A stretch of 64,000 nucleotides of DNA from Oscheius sp. JU75 (lineage: Eukaryota; Nematoda; Chromadorea; Rhabditida; Rhabditidae), in assembly GCA_037178855.1 (NCBI GenBank), contig JASJZC010000001.1, positions 3,534,001 through 3,598,000 of the forward strand, in the 5' to 3' direction. Below, piece by piece: positions 1-10,026 of the stretch. Each line of letters begins with the position of its first letter. Positions within the stretch are counted from its first letter, which is position 1. A program made the translations under genes and the position numbers. The notes below the pieces were generated by a model, which had not been told where the DNA came from, did not search any database, and saw nothing but the letters and a program-made list of their open reading frames with translations.

Positions 1-1921
1 CCAAGATTTAGGAGAGAAAATGGAAAAAGTACTGTAGAAGTTGCACAGAAGCCGTGTTGATATCGACTCCGCGAAGAGAAACGGCGTCTCTGACCACCAA
101 TTGAAGGGCTTCGGACAGTTTTTTCTCGTTGACCGAATGCTTAAATTAGTATTCAATCATAAGCAAAGTTGTATCAACCTGATACATGCCGACGCCCAGA
201 TGTTTCGGCTCGATTTTAACATATTCGGAGACGGGATCAATGAGACGTCGACCAATCGAAACAGCGCTCTTCTCCGTTACCGGAATTCCGGGCAATTCTT
301 TCTCCGCCAGTTCGGTGATACTGTATTTGGAGGCTCCATCTTCCGGGACGACACTGAAAGTTTCTTTGATAACTCGAAAAGGAAAATTGGCTATCAAAAC
401 TTGATGTCTTTTTTGAAGAGATTCTCTTTGATCATTTGCTGCACAGCCTTCTGGGTGTCGACCGAAGCAGAACCGTTTCCAACGGCCATCACAACACGTC
501 CTTTTGCCTCCTCAACCATGTCTTGCAGCCTTTTCTTGGCATCTGACGAGAACTTTCCTCCGTTAAAATGCAGCTGGGTTGTGGAGATCACGTTGCCTAA
601 AATTGAAAAATGAACATCTAACCAGTTTGAACTGACCGCTTGGCTCAAGAAAAGCTGCTTTACAGAACTTGTAGCCTGGATCAAGGGCGACCACATAATG
701 ATCTCGAAGCCCTTCTTGTCTGAACAGCTGCTCCAGATTCCTACTGAAGCATTCGATCGCTCCAAGCTCGGCTCGTTTGATCAGGAATTTTCTGAACTAT
801 TTTGTTTTGAGATAAAAAGCCATTGCTTACTTCACGGATCGTTTGACTTTTGGGATGAAGGAGTTAGAAAGTGCGTATGAGAAGGTCTGTTCGTAGAGAT
901 TTCGATGATTGGCTGCTACTCTGAATACTGAATAGGTTTTGCAAACAGTCGAAGATACCTGTGTTTCTTCGCCGGATGTCTATTGACAATTGCCGCCTCC
1001 TCAACGACCACAGTCCATGTGAGAGCTTCTTTCTCCTCACCTCTCATCAAAGCCAGGACCTGATGGTTTCTAGCACTCCTCGCATGTTTGATAAAGAGAT
1101 TGTTATAGTGCTCAAAATGACGAATATCTTCGGCCTTGGCCTTTTTCGAAGCCGTTGAGCGAATCGAAATTACGATATTGTCTTCTAGTCGACTCCTGAG
1201 CATTACTGATGTTAGAAAAAACCATTCTAACTCACAATTTCTTGCAAAACTCGAATGTTTCTGCCGAATTATTGATTTTGTCAGCCAACAGATGTTTCAG
1301 CTGCTCTTCCACTTTTTCAATAGAGGCCAACTCTGGCTTCTTCTTGTCTACGACGTGACGAAGATCTACTTCATGTCCTGTATAGATTCGCTGGGCGGTT
1401 TCTTCTAATCCGAGATTTCTGGGAAAAAAAGCTGTTGAACTGAACGAAGCATAAAAACTGAAACCTGGCATGGTCGGCCTTTGTTTTCCGGGCCGTGGCA
1501 AAAGATTTGGTCACTTCGGTAACATCAGAGCCGTCTCTGGCTTTTCGGAGCTGGTCAATTGCGTAGACAGCTACATCTCTGCTGGGTGCCTTGGCTTCTA
1601 CCGTTTTGATTGCCTTGGCCACTTTCTCGTTGAGATGTCTATAAAAATAACGAAACTTCATAGAAGAAGATGGGCCTACTTTCCTGCCTGGAGCGTTTCG
1701 TACACATGTCGAATCTTCTCACAAGTCATTCCTTCGTGAGCATCAACTCGATATCTTGATACATAGGCGATCTCAAATGTAAACTTTTTGGACAATATAT
1801 CCAGGAAATAGACCTCTTTTCCGCTCTCAAAAAGATTTACAACCTTGTCTGCTACTTTTGTGCTAATGCCTGCGTCGTCGGCAACAAATTCGACTAGCGT
1901 GCAGTCAAGATTCCAGCTCAT
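1..1921 (-). CDS. SRBD1: SRBD1/Tex-like RNA-binding protein, 5' part (runs off left edge)
   Basis: Multi-exon minus-strand gene, cut by the window edge, so the C-terminal part including any S1 domain is not seen. The product matches the Tex/SRBD1 family in order. There is an N-terminal helical region with VSRYRVDAHEGMT (compare the FIARYRKE motif of Tex). A long helical middle contains NHQVLALMRGEEKEAL. An RNase-H-like fold then begins VVALDPGYKFCKAAF and carries the VMAVGNGSAS motif, followed by the helix-hairpin-helix-side block SIGRRLIDPVSEYVKIEPK and LGVGMYQ. Members bind nucleic acid; the animal protein is poorly studied. The start is the ATG at 1919-1921 (MSWNLDCTLVEF), 8 bases behind a GTTTTCAG acceptor that suggests trans-splicing. 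The next minus-strand gene upstream ends only about 200 bases away, so an operon is possible. Family call is strong; function is inferred. Confidence 0.8.
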
Positions 1922-2129
1922 TCTGCTCTGAAAACACTTTGTAATTGTGAAGATGGAAGAATACAGAAAATGAAAAATGAAATGGACAGTGCAAAGAGTA
2001 TTTGAATTTGGCGACATTAATTAGGCGTTTGCCTGTCAATACAGAAATTAGGGAGTTGTCTGGGGGAAGAGGACAAGCCGCTAGGACAAATGGAAAAACA
2101 TTGTCGTGAAATGTTTATTTGTGAGCAAC

Positions 2130-2769
2130 CTATGTACAATCAAACCCGTGAATCATTTTGTTGTTGCGTGCTTTAGCAGCACTGATGAGCTGTCGACCCT
2201 CGAAGTCTTGAAACCCGCTGAAAACGAGAAGTGTATGAGAGTTTCTGACTTCCCTCCTACCTTGTGAAATCCCGTGACCTGTTCTCTTTCCAGTATACTG
2301 TAGCCTCGGCCCAGTGGTCAATTAGAGGCTTGTCGATGGGAGAGTATCTGGAAGATGGGAATCAGTAAGCCTACAGTTTCCGCTTGAGCCACGTTTTCTT
2401 ATCTGAGTCTACAATAAAGGTTGTGATGCTACGACATGGGCTTTCAGGTAATCAAGGCAAGAACTCACACTGGTAGCCAGTCCTTCGCCACTCCCATCAT
2501 TGACTGGAAGGGTCCAGTTTTTACTAGCTCGTTCAACAAACTCTGTCCATCCTAAAAAAAAATATTCTAGCTTCAATTCTAACGGAACCTACCTCTTGCC
2601 AGAATCCACTCAAAAGCTCTTCATTGCTCGGACAGATTGTATTGTTTCTGAAAGAAAAGTTGCTGCTCGGAAAAGAATATAAAAGTCTGTCTTCAACAAC
2701 GATGGCGGGAGGAGTAAGCTGTCTGTTCTTTTCTATCTTTAACTTTAATTCAGTGCTCCTCCCGTTCAT
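2130..2769 (-). CDS. Small uncharacterised protein (start uncertain)
   Basis: A four-exon minus-strand gene that I do not recognise. Exons joined in frame read, in pieces, SNEELLSGFWQEDGQSLL, VKTGPFQSMMGVAKDWLPV, YSPIDKPLIDHWAEATVYW and FQDFEGRQLISAAKARNNK, ending HGFDCT-stop. Introns of about 40 bases with GTAGGT/GTGAGT donors and TTTTTAG, TTCCAG and TTTTCAG acceptors support it. A poly(A) signal (AATAAA on the minus strand) follows about 15 bases after the stop. The open frame reaches an ATG at 2767-2769, but a TTTCTTTCAG acceptor near 2650 could be the real 5' end, leaving Met-Met-Gly-Val-Ala as the first in-frame start. The upstream part overlaps a possible plus-strand exon. There is no signal peptide or transmembrane segment. 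The next gene (SRBD1-like) starts about 200 bases downstream on the same strand. Confidence 0.55.
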
Positions 2770-2896
2770 GCTATCTCTCTGTCGAAATAGGGACCAGCGC
2801 TCCGCAACAGAGTCTGATCTTGGCGCCGCCTAGTCAAAGCCACTCCGACTACCTACTAACGGAGATGAGAGCCGCTCAGTCCATCTGACGACGGAT

Positions 2897-3229
2897 ATGA
2901 CCACGATTCCAGAATCGAGGAAGAACAAGAAGAGCAGCAGCGAGATGGAGAAGAAGCAGAAGAGACCGCGGAAGAAGGGCTCGGAAGGGGTCATCGCAAG
3001 TGAGTTCGATGAGCCGTCTGTGGTCGAAAAGAGGCTGGATCAGAAAAAGAAGTTGAAAGAGAGCGAAATAGACTATAAGAAGCCGAAGAAGGAGTTAAAA
3101 TCGATCGAGCAGCAGGCCACGAAACCGAGCAAGAAGAAGAGATCGACAGACGAGCCGGTCGAAGCGGCGACGACGGCCGAAAAAAGGAAGAAAAGCAAGC
3201 TAAAAGAGAAAAAGAAGGAGAAAAAGTAG
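2897..3229 (+). CDS. Lysine-rich, disordered nuclear-type protein
   Basis: An open frame of 110 codons on the plus strand, about 35 percent Lys plus Arg, with repeated KKK and KKRK clusters typical of nucleolar or chromatin proteins; no folded domain is visible. An AATAAA signal at 3250-3255 follows 20 bases after the stop, supporting transcription on this strand. The stop lies only 40 bases from the stop of the convergent minus-strand gene. Just upstream, an ATG at 2702 with a good intron (GTAAGC at 2714 to TTTAATTCAG ending 2753) opens a 48-codon frame that stops at 2886-2888. I could not join it in frame to the lysine-rich ORF. It may be a leader ORF or a mis-called exon. Low-complexity composition alone does not prove a gene. 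Confidence 0.45.
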   Translation: MTTIPESRKNKKSSSEMEKKQKRPRKKGSEGVIASEFDEPSVVEKRLDQKKKLKESEIDYKKPKKELKSIEQQATKPSKKKRSTDEPVEAATTAEKRKKSKLKEKKKEKK

Positions 3230-3268
3230 GCCCCGAACATAGAAAGACTAATAAATATCACGGAAAAC

Positions 3269-5310
3269 TCACTGTTGATGGGACCTTTTCGAGACTGGGG
3301 AGACCCCGACTAGCAGCGAGGCCGGTCTTTTCCGACCACTGGAAACAGTTGGAATCTGGAACAGCGCCTCGTCTATTCCCTTCTGATCAGTCAGCTCTCC
3401 TGGTTCGGGTTGAACTCCTCGAAAAGAAGCTTCGGGAGTGTAAACCTCATCGTAGACAGTTCCCGAACCGTCTTCGTCTTTCCCGATAGGCCCTGAACAG
3501 AAGTTAGTTTGGAAACAAAGCATTCCTACCAGAAGTAACAGATCCGGCCGTCTGGGAGACCTTGCTAGAATGTCTTGGTCTAATTCTTTTCTGCTTTCTC
3601 TGCGTAAGTCTTTTTGCCTTTTGTTTCTTCTTCCTGGCCTGGTGAGTATTGTCACTAAGATTCTTTTCCACTTCTTCAGGGGCCGAGAAGTAGTTTTCCG
3701 AATGAGGAATCGGTCCTGACTGTCTGTCAAATTCGACATCCTGTCTTTGACCAAGTTCCTCTTCAACCCGATCGTCTGAAAGAGAGTTGTTTCAGATAGA
3801 AAGAACACATACCTATGCCGAACAGTTCTGGCAGACTCGTCTGACTCGCTGATTCAAAAGACTCAGCAGGTTCAATTAGACCCGATGTTCTTCGTTCAGA
3901 TCGCCTTCTGGCTACAGTCAATGGAGCTGGAGTCACTGTCTGTGATACTCCTCGAGGACTTCTTCTTAATGTACCTTTAGGTTGGACATCTGTGTTTGTC
4001 CTGATCGATAGACCGGAATTTTTGTTGCTCTGAGCTTCATCGGTCGCGGCAAATTGTATTGAACAAACCTTGGCAGTAGCTGGAGAATTGGTCGTGCTCT
4101 TGCAAGCTCTTGCTGGTGTCTTCCTCATTGGGACAGAAGTCTTTGACTGAAGAAGTATTCTTAAAAAGGTATAACTCTAACGTACCGTGTTAGAAGGTTG
4201 TGCAGAATCCTCTCTTATTTCCTCTTTCAGAGAGACGCTCTCTGAGTGAACACTATCTTTCTCATCTTCTTCGTTGAGAGACTCTTCGGTACAGTTTACC
4301 AATCTCTCCGAAAGTTGACCCTCTTCTTGAGAAAAGGGCATGATCCCTGATCGAACTGAGATAGCATCTTCATTTTCATCTTCATTTTTAGTCTTTTCAA
4401 CCGGGCCCTCAATGGCTAGCTGTGTCAAACTACGTCTCTGGATGTCTCTGTACTCCCTCTCGAAGTCATCTGAACAGTCTTTTGGAAGACTAATGTGATA
4501 ACTGACTCTCTGACAAACTCTCTCCTCCAGTAATCTGCAGCTGCTCTGTTTGAGAATCACTAGAAACAGAGACAGTTTTCTTGAGCCGGATCTTTATGAT
4601 GGAAACGTTGTTCTCGACCGCTATCACATGTATATGTTTAAGCTCAAGAGTGACCTACCACTGAAGACGATTTCTCCATCAGGATGAATGCTTTGAACGT
4701 AGGCTTCCAACTCGTTCAGAGCCACTCCTTCTGTCGATATTGTACGAATCTAAACTCTTACTCTTATATCGTCTCTCAGGCTACCGACCGTCTCCGTCTC
4801 TCTCAGTCTGAAAGTTTTGTTCTCAACAGGCTGCAGAGTCTCATTCGGAGCGTACGGGGTCAGAGCAAGGCACTCATTGAACTCGCGGTCTCTCTTCTCA
4901 CACTTCCTCTTCAGGTTCTCGTTGAAATCAAGAGCTTCGTCGTCATTCAGGCGAGCTGAGAGTGGGGCCAGTCTGGAAGAGGCTCTTTTTTTTCGAATGG
5001 GGCCGCACCCCCGTCTTTTTTATCAAATAATAAGACAACTCACGAAAAGTTTTCTGAGACAGCGTAAAACTTTTGCTTATGCTTCGAAACCTCGCGAGGA
5101 TCCATTCCCTGCGGGATGTAGAAGGTCGTCTTGTGAGGGTCTGGATGATCCAGACTCATCTGAATACGAGAAAATGAGATGTTAAACCAAAGAGACTACC
5201 TCAATTCCACATTCTTTAATCTTTTCAAATTTTGAACAGATATTTTCCAAGTTGAACTTGAGCCGAAGCCGATTCGGCCGAAACATGTCTATAGAGGGTT
5301 CCGGAGACAT
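3269..5310 (-). CDS. Long basic, largely disordered protein, unrecognised
   Basis: Seven minus-strand exons join in frame into about 510 residues. The start is ATG 5308-5310 (MSPEPSIDMFRPNRLRLKF), one base behind a TTTGCAG acceptor. The first third looks folded (AYVQSIHPDGEIVFS, SVILKQSSCRLLEERV). The middle is acidic and serine-rich (NEDENEDAISV, EESLNEEDEKDS). The last third is strongly basic with NLS-like runs (QARKKKQKAKRL, RKQKRIRPRH). Two intron joins are less certain: a 54-base intron ending ATCGACAG near 4737, and a 106-base intron ending GTTTCTAG at 4562. I do not recognise a family. The composition suggests a chromatin or kinetochore type nuclear protein, which is inference only. 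It converges on the lysine-rich ORF, with the two stops 40 bases apart. Confidence 0.65.
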
Positions 5311-5689
5311 TCTGCAAAGATTAATTTGATTGTTAAGCTACTTCAACTAGTTTTTATCGATTTAAGCAAGAAAGCGTTGTGTCTGGTTCAAATTCATTAG
5401 TTCGGGCTGTTTGAAAAAGTTCCTGTGTCAAACTCGAAGCTTGAATGAAGCATGTTTGTAACAGATAATGTTGTTAGTAAAACTAAAAGAAGATATTCTC
5501 ACAGTTTCCACTGTGTCCAACTATTTAAAACCCACAATCGAGAACTCTTTATTCGACTGTGGTATCACTAGAAAACTGCACGTAAAGTGAGAGAGTATTG
5601 GAAAAGGAAGGAATGCGCTCTACTACCGGTAGGAGAATTCTAGCTATAGAAAAAGGGCAGTTAATATACAAATACTGGTAGTAGAAGCT
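5311..5689. other. Intergenic interval
   Basis: Holds the 5' flank of the 5310 gene and the 3' flank of the DMGDH-like gene, both minus strand. I see no further ORF, RNA gene or repeat here, and no clear AATAAA for the DMGDH-like gene. Confidence 0.5.
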
Positions 5690-8653
5690 TTAATGGGTCG
5701 GGGAATGTGGCAGTTCTTCCAGAATGTTGGCAGTGAGTCGGTTCTCCAGTCCGATATCGACCGAGAGCTGGAAAGAGTACTTTTATTCATGTAGAGGGAA
5801 AGACTTACCTCCTCGTCGTTACGGATATCGTTGGAAATCCAGGCGAAGGCGATGGGACGACGAAGACGGACACTGTAGGATCCAGAGGTGATCTGACCGA
5901 TCATCTCTTCCTGTCCCGGTCGACGGATGACTTCATTGCCGAAAGGAAGAGTCTTCCATTCGAGAGGAATCTTCTGGTTCTTTTCCGGATCGAAGGTGAG
6001 CAGGGTGAGACGACGATCGAACTGTTTGTCCTTCAGTTGTTCCGAGGCCTGACGACCAATGAAGTCGCCCTTGTTGAAATCGATGAGATTTCCAAGACCA
6101 CATTCGAAAGGATTCGTGTCCAGAGTAAGTTCTCTTCCCCACAACTTGTAGCCGTGTTCCAAACGCATCATGTTCATCGTAGCCTGACCAAAGTTGACGA
6201 CTCCGTGAGATTGACCAGCGTTCATAATTGCCTCATAGAGTTTGAGAGAGTCGGCTCTGTTGTGGAAGAGCTCGTAACTCAACTGACCAGTCGAGGTCGA
6301 ACTTCTGGCACAGACGACGGCCACAGCTCCAAGTCTCATGAGTCGAGTGGATCTCTGAGGCAGACCGGCATCACTGACATCCGATTTGGTCAATTCCGAC
6401 AGAAGAGCTCGACTGTTCGGTCCCACAAGGGCCAAAGAGGCCAAGTACTCGGAGACTCCGTTCACCTGGACCTTTAGATTCTTCTCGGCCGCACAACGAC
6501 GGAGCCTAAACAAATATTTTTCTGGATTCAAAAGAAAGGTACCAGTAGAGGTCGCGACTCTCCCGTTCAGGCTCGGTCAGACAGAGATAGGAGGAACGAG
6601 CACGGTCGTGGTGGAAGACCATCAGGGGAGCAAGAAGACGCCCTTCTCTGGTCAACATCATTCCCGAACCGATCTTTCCCAGTTCAGGCACTGGACTGGC
6701 AATGGCATAGTCCATCAGAGCGTCAGCATCGGGTCCCTTGACTTCGATCTTGCCCTTCCATGACAGATCGATGACTCCACAACGGTTGACGACTCTCTCG
6801 TACTCACGAGAGATAGTGGAGAGCAGACCCTCCTCGTCCACATCGAACACTTGGGCAACCTACAGTTTGAATTATGTACTGTAAGAGACCGTCTTACCTC
6901 CCATCCGTTTCTAAAAGAGAACTGGGCTTTCTGGTGACGAAGACGACCATAGATTCCACTGACTCTGTCCGTCGGCCTGGCTCCGAGACGATCAGTGTAG
7001 GACCAGTTGTAGAACATCGAATATGTCTCACGCGACTTTTCTGTGATGAACTTCCTGTCAGCCCAGCGATCATATCTGCTCGCATCGGTGTCGAAGAGTT
7101 CTCTCGGTGGCTCTCCATCGACCATCCAGTCGGCCAGATACTTTCCGATTCCTCCTCCACTGCTAACTCCGTCCAAGAAGCCAGTGTTCAGCCAGTAGTT
7201 CTTATCGAAGGGCCCGACCAGAGGATAGCCATCGGGAGTCATGTTGAAGACGGCGGCATGCGGCTCGACTTTTCCCTCTCGGAGTGCAGGAACGAGGTTC
7301 AGAGCTCTTTCGTAGGCTCCTTCCAGACGTTCGAAAGCCGGTTGGACGACAATAGAACCCTCTGAAAGTTGATTTTTTTTTTTCACTGGTAGTTCCATTC
7401 GACTCACCGCTAGGAACACCGTTTTTGTACCAGTCCTCGCGGAAGACGACCTTCTGAGTCGGTTCGAAGCCTCCGAAAATGTAATTGTCGCCACTCTTTC
7501 GGATGTAGAAAGTGCTGTCATGATCGATGATAGCCGGGCGAGTGTCAGCCGGCTTGTTCGGCTTGATGATCGCGTACTGGTGCTCGACGAGAACCACTGG
7601 CAACTCGTGTCCCGAGAGGCGAGCAATGTCATTGGCCCAGATGCCGCCAGCATTGAGCAGATTTCTCGTCTCGACCAGAGTCCCGTCTTCCAGGCCCACC
7701 AGCCACATGCCCTTATCTTTGTCATACCGAATGAACTTCGGAATGGCATTGTCAATAACCTCGGCTCCGCCAGCTGTAGCTCCCTTGACCAGAGCCCTTG
7801 TAAGTCCTTTCGCATCGATCGTTCCGTCATTGGTCGTGTGAAGAGCCCCCAAGATCTGAAATTGACCCATCTTTCAGTTTCCATCCTCTCTAGCCTGTGA
7901 AGTATCGATTCCCGGAGCGATCTCTCTCACTTGGTCCGGGGTGAGCAGAGTCGTCTTGCAGACGTCTCCCTTCCGATAGTAGTCTCTAGCCGTATAGCGA
8001 CGGAACTCCTTCAGACGGGTCTCGTTCGTAGCGAGACGCATCGATCCGGTGGGATCGAAGTTGATTTTCTATAATTTCAGCCTACTAGAAGATCTCCCTC
8101 TTTTCCTACCTCTCCGGTCTCCTGTTCCAGCTTGCTGTAGAGCTCGATGGAGTAGGCAAGAACGGGCTTGTACCGATGAGCAGGGTGGCTTGCTGTAATT
8201 AGGAGTCAGCCACGTTTATTAGCAAAAATATAACTAGCTACGTCATTTCCTGAGGGATCCCAATACAAAACTAAGTATATCGTAACCAGTTACGTAAAAA
8301 TGTGTGAACAAAAGTTACAAACCCGTAATTAGGCCAGGCGAATGGAAGGACGTGCTCGAAGGATCGGCCACTTCTGAAACATTTGATCTATTTTTTGACT
8401 ACTTGGATTGTAAAAATTACTACACAAATGCGAAGCAAAACAGCTATGAACAAACTGTCGTATTTGAAAGTTCGAACTCACTCGATCGCTCCAGCAAGAG
8501 GACATCCTTGACATTCCTCTTAGTCAGATGATAGGCCACGGAACTTCCGGCGACTCCACTTCCGAGAATGCAGGCGAAGGCTTGTCGGGTTGAGGCACTC
8601 CTGACCTGACTGGTCAGGATTCCGTTTGAGCGGATTCTAGTCAATCCGCTCAT
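5690..8653 (-). CDS. Dimethylglycine/sarcosine dehydrogenase-family flavoprotein with T-protein (aminomethyltransferase) domain
   Basis: Nine exons joined in frame give roughly 860 residues. The N-terminus has a Rossmann FAD site (ACILGSGVAGSSVAYHL) after a basic mitochondrial-type leader. Exon 2 (8323-8373) carries SSTSFHSPGLIT, aligned with the GSTWHAAGLIT motif whose His carries covalent FAD in DMGDH and sarcosine dehydrogenase. The FAD-oxidoreductase core includes LLNAGGIWANDIARLSG, GGFEPTQKVVF and SSGGGIGKYLADWM. After NGWEVAQVFDVD come the glycine-cleavage T-protein folds (AIASPVPELGKIGSGMM, MMRLEHGYKLWGREL, FIGRQASEQ). Members oxidise N-methylated glycines in mitochondria and pass the one-carbon unit to folate; PDPR is a regulatory relative, so substrate is open. 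Start MSGLTRIRSN lies behind CATTTTCAG. Intron 4 is a GC-AG intron. Third gene of a probable operon after NUP93. Confidence 0.85.
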
Positions 8654-8857
8654 TTCCTTGTACGACTCGTTGACTCAACAGTTCTGAAAATGATTGGTTG
8701 TCTCGGAAAAAAGCTGCTAGAGATCAAAGGAGACACCGCTTTCTGCCTTTTTGTGGGCTATCGATTTTCGGGAGTAGGCTAGTTTATTGTGATTGTATAG
8801 AGGACAATGTGAGCAAAATGAAGAAAGAGAAAGAAATAATACAGACAAATGGAAAAT

Positions 8858-9897
8858 CTACATGGTTCGAGATCGTTTCTTCTGCGGAGGACCGTCTTCC
8901 TCTTGAGGCTCCGGCTGTCTACGGGCGTCGATCTCTTCAAAAATCTTTGCTGGAAACGCTTATCTACTTGCAAACTCAGAAAAAGGCTAACCGAAAGAAT
9001 CTTCGATTCCATCAGCTACGGGACGGTAATCCTCGTTGGCACAAGACTGGAGTTCCTCTTCTGGAGCCAGATTGATGATGGCATCTTCACCGTATTTTAC
9101 CAGATATTCGTTGAATTTCAAGAAAAGAATGATGCGAAGAAATACAATGAAACTAACTTGATCGCGTTTCTTCGACTGCCTCAGGGTTTCCGAGTCCGTC
9201 AGGCCGACTTTGTCGTTGCAAGGAGCAGAGAGAACAGTCTTCGAGAAGTTTTCCTCCATAGCAACGAATCGTTTTTGAGCTCTCTTGTTGCTTGCTTTGT
9301 AGGGAGGCATGGAAAACGGCTTGCTCGAGTCCAAATTGACCTATTAATAAAACTAGTGTTGGAAAATAAACTAACCAAGATACCGCTGCCTCCATTCTCT
9401 TCCAGCTTTTTGTACTTCTTGTAAATATTGGTGAGATTGAACTGTAGACGAAGATGGCTCTGTCGCATGCGCTTCTTGTACTCTTCCTCATTCATCTGGA
9501 ATAACAAAGAAAGATGTAAAAACATGGAAAAGAACAACCCGCACATTGGTTTAGCTTGATCAACGAAGCCAGAATCTTATTGTTGTTTGTTACCTGTTTC
9601 TCGAGCCGTGTGTTTCCCACCAATCTTGCTGTAAAGCGGATGTGTTCGTCGGGATCGTTCTTGCCATAATTCTACCCAAACATTAGTAGTTTTCAAAATT
9701 CTTTCAAAACTCCAAGCAATAAGTGATCCGAAAAAGAAGCAGAGATACATTTAAAAACACGGATCAAAAGAGCCGACTTCAATTTGACACACAAATGTTT
9801 TCCGGGAAAATAAGCCGCGTTGTTGACGTGACGAGACTGAGGGGCAAAAGACGGGCATTCGGTGTGCGACCTCTTTCCCCGTATTGGCACGTATCAT
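8858..9897 (-). CDS. Small nuclear-type protein, unrecognised, probable operon member
   Basis: Five exons give about 225 residues. The first in-frame Met (9895-9897, MIRANTGKE) follows a TTTTGCAG acceptor only about 90 bases after the NUP93 stop. The body is helical and charged (MNEEEYKKRMRQSH, IYKKYKKLEENGG, SNKRAQKRFVAMEEN), and a C-terminal NLS-like tail reads PPQKKRSRTM. In the fourth exon the stretch encoding VSFIVFLRIILFLK is hydrophobic and begins GTTAGT like a donor, but no acceptor follows at the right place, so I kept it as coding. A short out-of-frame ATG (ATGAGAATG) precedes the chosen start. No family recognised. Its position between NUP93 and the dehydrogenase suggests co-transcription, not shared function. 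Confidence 0.6.
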
Positions 9898-10026
9898 TCG
9901 ATCATTCTCATTGAAAAGTTTAGTATAATCACTGCAAAATAGTTAGGTCAATCGAACCAAAGTTAAAAGATCACCAGAACCCACAGAAACCGGTTTACTC
10001 AGACGCAAACAATAATTTAACTGTGT

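Noticed and set aside
6037..6763. Plus-strand ORFs opposite the DMGDH-like gene
   Set aside because: Antisense shadows of conserved coding exons.
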